The notes beneath the pieces were generated by a model. That model searched no databases. It was not told where the DNA came from and worked only from the letters and a program-made list of their open reading frames with translations. Source: Actinomyces graevenitzii C83 (lineage in GTDB: Bacteria > Actinomycetota > Actinomycetes > Actinomycetales > Actinomycetaceae). From it: DNA of 64,000 bases. Made by a program: the position numbers and the translations under genes. Positions 61,846 through 64,000 of this stretch are shown piece after piece (within the stretch, counting starts at the first letter, position 1; each line of letters begins with the position of its first letter). The stretch is from NCBI RefSeq assembly GCF_000239695.1, contig NZ_JH470338.1, forward strand, positions 372,001-436,000. Reading direction: 5' to 3'.

Positions 61846-63849
61846 TTACTTGAGGTTCAAGATCGCGGGGGAGTAGAGCTTCTCCTCGCGGTGGATACCC
61901 CAAACCTGGCAGTAGAAGCTGAGCTCAGCTTCCAAAGCCTTAGTAATGTTTTGGGCCAGACGGAAACCGTGCTCTTCTCCACGGAAAATCTCTAGGGCCA
62001 CCGGCAGTCCCTGAGCGTCAACAGCATCGAACATAGATTCAGCCTGGTTGACCGGCACGATCGGGTCAGAGCTACCCTGCAGCAGTAGTAGCGGTGCGTT
62101 AATCTCATCAACATGGTTGATGGGGGAACGCTGGGCCACTACCGGATCATCTAGATCCTTATAGCCGATCAAGGTTTGCACGTAGTGAGCCTCAAACTTA
62201 GGCATCTTGCTTTGGGCTAACAGCTTCAAGTCAGCGATGGCGTAGCGGGTGCATACCGCAGAGAACACATCAGAGTGAACTGCGGCGTTAAGAGCGGTGA
62301 AACCACCGGCGCTAGCGCCGCGTACTGCGATGCGCGCGGGGTCTACCAGACCACGCTCCACCAGGTACTTGGCGCCGCTGATTACATCAGCAACGTCCAC
62401 CTCACCCCAGCGGCCGTAAATAGCCTTGCGGTAAGTGGTGGAAAAACCACTAGAACCACGGTAGTTCACGTCCAGGTAGGCAAAACCACGGCTGGTCCAG
62501 TACTGCACCCCAAGGTTGTAGGTGGGGTCTGCGGCACTGGTGGGTCCACCGTGAACATTAACGATCAACGGGGGTAGCTCCGAGGCGCCTTCCTCGCTTT
62601 CAACGACATTATCGGGGTGGTAGAAGAAACCGTGCGCTACCTGGTCATCGCTGGTGGGCCAAGTTAGGGGAGTAGCAAAGGCGATGGAGTGCAGGTCAGG
62701 CTCGCTAGCTCCTGAAGAGCGCAGCACGGTTACCTTGCCATCGACCACTTCAATAATGGAGGGGCCGTTGGTTTCGGTGGCCGCCAAAACCACTACACGC
62801 CCGCCGTCACTGGCCACGTTACCGATAGGCTGCCAGCCGGTGTGCCATTCTTCAAGTTCACCATTAGACAGCTTGACGGTGCCCAGGTGCCACACCGCGT
62901 TGCTGGCCCAAGAGGCGATCAGGTGTTCGCCGTCGAGAACATCGTAAGAGTGTAGGCCCAGTTCCCAAGCCGGACGCGAGAAGGTGGCCTCCATCGGGTG
63001 CAGAGCGCGTACTCGCAGGTGGTCAGCCCAGTCATCGCCGTGCACCCCCAAAGGCGGGAAGCCTTCCGTGCGGTAAAGGTTGCGGTAGCCAGACTTGTTG
63101 GAAATGAAGCACAGATCCACGTTGTCAGCCCAACGCGGCTCAGAAACAGATACGCCTTCCTCATCGGCTAGCGTGCGCTGGATGCCAATGGTGCCATCCT
63201 CATTGAGGTTACCTACGTGCAAAGTGGAGTAAGCCCAAGGCATGTAGGGACTGTTCCAGGTGATCCAGGCTAGGTGTTCGCCGTCGGGGCTGGGGGTAGG
63301 GGAGGCCACAAAGTCTGCGTCCGCAAAGATTGTCTTAACCTTGGAGTCGTCGCGGGCTGCAGAGCCATCGAGCGGAATAGCTACCAGGGTGTTTACAGTC
63401 TCAGCTCCACGGTGGTCTTCACGTACTGCGTAGACCAGCCCACGGGCGGCGTCGATCTCTAGATCACCATGGCGCATTTCGCCGTAACCAGTTAGCGGCA
63501 CTAGGCCGGCAATACGCCGCTTTAAGTCAAAACGGTATACACGCCCATCGTTGCCGTCACAAACCACAATCACGCCATTTTTAACGGCGTAAGCCTTGCC
63601 GCCGTACTCGTGCACGCGTGAACGTACGTCCACCAGGGAACCTGAAGGCGTGGGCGGCAGAATCTCACCAATAGAACCGTCACTGCCACGACGCAGTAGT
63701 ACTTGACGCCCGCCCCGGTTAGAGCGGCGTTCAACCCAATAGGTGTCCGCGCCATCAATGCGCAGTTGCGACAGGTGTACGGTACGCGAAGTGATTAGCT
63801 CCGGCGTCACCGCCGATGGCCAGGTACCGTAAGGTGCTTGTTGAGTCAT
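61846..63849 (-). CDS. S9 family serine peptidase (prolyl oligopeptidase/acylaminoacyl-peptidase type)
   Basis: Cytosolic serine peptidase of 667 residues from ATG 63849 (GGAAG five bases upstream; a TTG four codons earlier is less likely). N-terminal beta-propeller (about 25-370) with repeated short strands, then an alpha/beta hydrolase domain (about 410-667). Catalytic triad: Ser in GASAGGF (about residue 512), Asp in SSDPIVPVNQ, His in GEEHGFR. The family removes dipeptides or acylated residues from peptides. Transcribed toward the hypothetical membrane protein. Confidence 0.92.
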   Translation of the reverse strand: MTQQAPYGTWPSAVTPELITSRTVHLSQLRIDGADTYWVERRSNRGGRQVLLRRGSDGSIGEILPPTPSGSLVDVRSRVHEYGGKAYAVKNGVIVVCDGNDGRVYRFDLKRRIAGLVPLTGYGEMRHGDLEIDAARGLVYAVREDHRGAETVNTLVAIPLDGSAARDDSKVKTIFADADFVASPTPSPDGEHLAWITWNSPYMPWAYSTLHVGNLNEDGTIGIQRTLADEEGVSVSEPRWADNVDLCFISNKSGYRNLYRTEGFPPLGVHGDDWADHLRVRALHPMEATFSRPAWELGLHSYDVLDGEHLIASWASNAVWHLGTVKLSNGELEEWHTGWQPIGNVASDGGRVVVLAATETNGPSIIEVVDGKVTVLRSSGASEPDLHSIAFATPLTWPTSDDQVAHGFFYHPDNVVESEEGASELPPLIVNVHGGPTSAADPTYNLGVQYWTSRGFAYLDVNYRGSSGFSTTYRKAIYGRWGEVDVADVISGAKYLVERGLVDPARIAVRGASAGGFTALNAAVHSDVFSAVCTRYAIADLKLLAQSKMPKFEAHYVQTLIGYKDLDDPVVAQRSPINHVDEINAPLLLLQGSSDPIVPVNQAESMFDAVDAQGLPVALEIFRGEEHGFRLAQNITKALEAELSFYCQVWGIHREEKLYSPAILNLK

Positions 63850-64000
63850 GGATGCTTCCAATCAACGCTCGAAACCGTTTGCGTAGCTAAAGAGTAACTG
63901 GTTTTTAGGCTCTATACATGTTTCGATAACAAATTATCGCTATGTGAAGCACTAGCAAAGCGTGCGTGCAGGGCTGGGGGGCTGATAAATTTGCTCGGTT
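63850..64000. other. Upstream region of the S9 peptidase gene
   Basis: No gene seen up to the right edge. A perfect inverted repeat CGATAA-CAAA-TTATCG (63924-63939) lies 75 bp before the ATG and could be an operator. Confidence 0.4.

Overview
The window reads as a chromosomal segment of an actinobacterium, most likely a moderate-GC member of the Actinomycetaceae (Actinomyces and relatives). The evidence is a set of proteins typical of the phylum (SepH/DUF3071, DUF4193, DUF3710, DUF3159, DUF4191), actinobacterial gene order, and lipoproteins and PKD proteins of a kind common in Actinomyces-like genomes. Genus assignment is inference.

Layout. 1-1905: permease and lipoprotein receptor of a polar amino acid ABC importer; the ATPase should lie past the left edge. 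2037-7226: topoisomerase IV/gyrase A subunit, an alkaline-phosphatase-superfamily enzyme, and the division regulator SepH. 7464-14285: a conserved actinobacterial block (DUF4193, DUF3710, OB-fold, DUF3159, two TrkA/Ceo potassium regulators, APC permease, TRAM RNA methyltransferase) matching the order around Rv2699c-Rv2689c of M. tuberculosis, but without dut. 14515-21052: an AT-richer accessory island, all on the plus strand: yetF broken by one stop codon, an orphan TraX tail, a VanZ-RDD protein, a DMT transporter with a histidine-rich tail, and small acidic proteins (GyrI-like, DUF1877/YfbM, DUF2262 and unknowns). 21107-35185: TrmL, a secreted GH66 dextranase with a ricin-type lectin domain, a 965-residue ABC exporter whose two nucleotide sites are split unequally, a PAP2-SDR-PEBP operon, an NlpC/P60 hydrolase with choline-binding-like repeats, an AI-2E family transporter and a hexose-6-phosphate mutarotase. 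35626-35717: tRNA-Leu(GAG). 36140-40130: three tandem lipoprotein + PKD-protein cassettes, the third PKD gene being a remnant. 40767-46007: a 1746-residue DUF4011-type SF1 helicase.

46314-61084 is a second conserved block on the minus strand (glnA, DUF4191, lipA, lipB ... dlaT/sucB, lpd, pepA), equivalent to M. tuberculosis Rv2220-Rv2213. It links lipoate synthesis and transfer to the lipoylated E2 and its E3. Between lipB and the E2 gene lie three opposite-strand genes: a degenerate kinase, a SWIM zinc-finger protein, and a frameshifted gene whose coding strand is extremely rich in A and C. The window closes with a four-helix membrane protein and an S9 peptidase.

Most unusual signals: (1) the ABC protein at 24262-27159, where only one composite ATP site can be assembled from two complementary degenerate NBDs; (2) the AC-biased, frameshifted gene at 53534-56006; (3) the tandem cassette array with a near-identical 3' tract shared by two PKD genes; (4) a 70-80 bp inverted-repeat element present three times between 32.2 and 35.9 kb, in both orientations; (5) the single-stop yetF. 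All calls come from reading the sequence; no database search was run.
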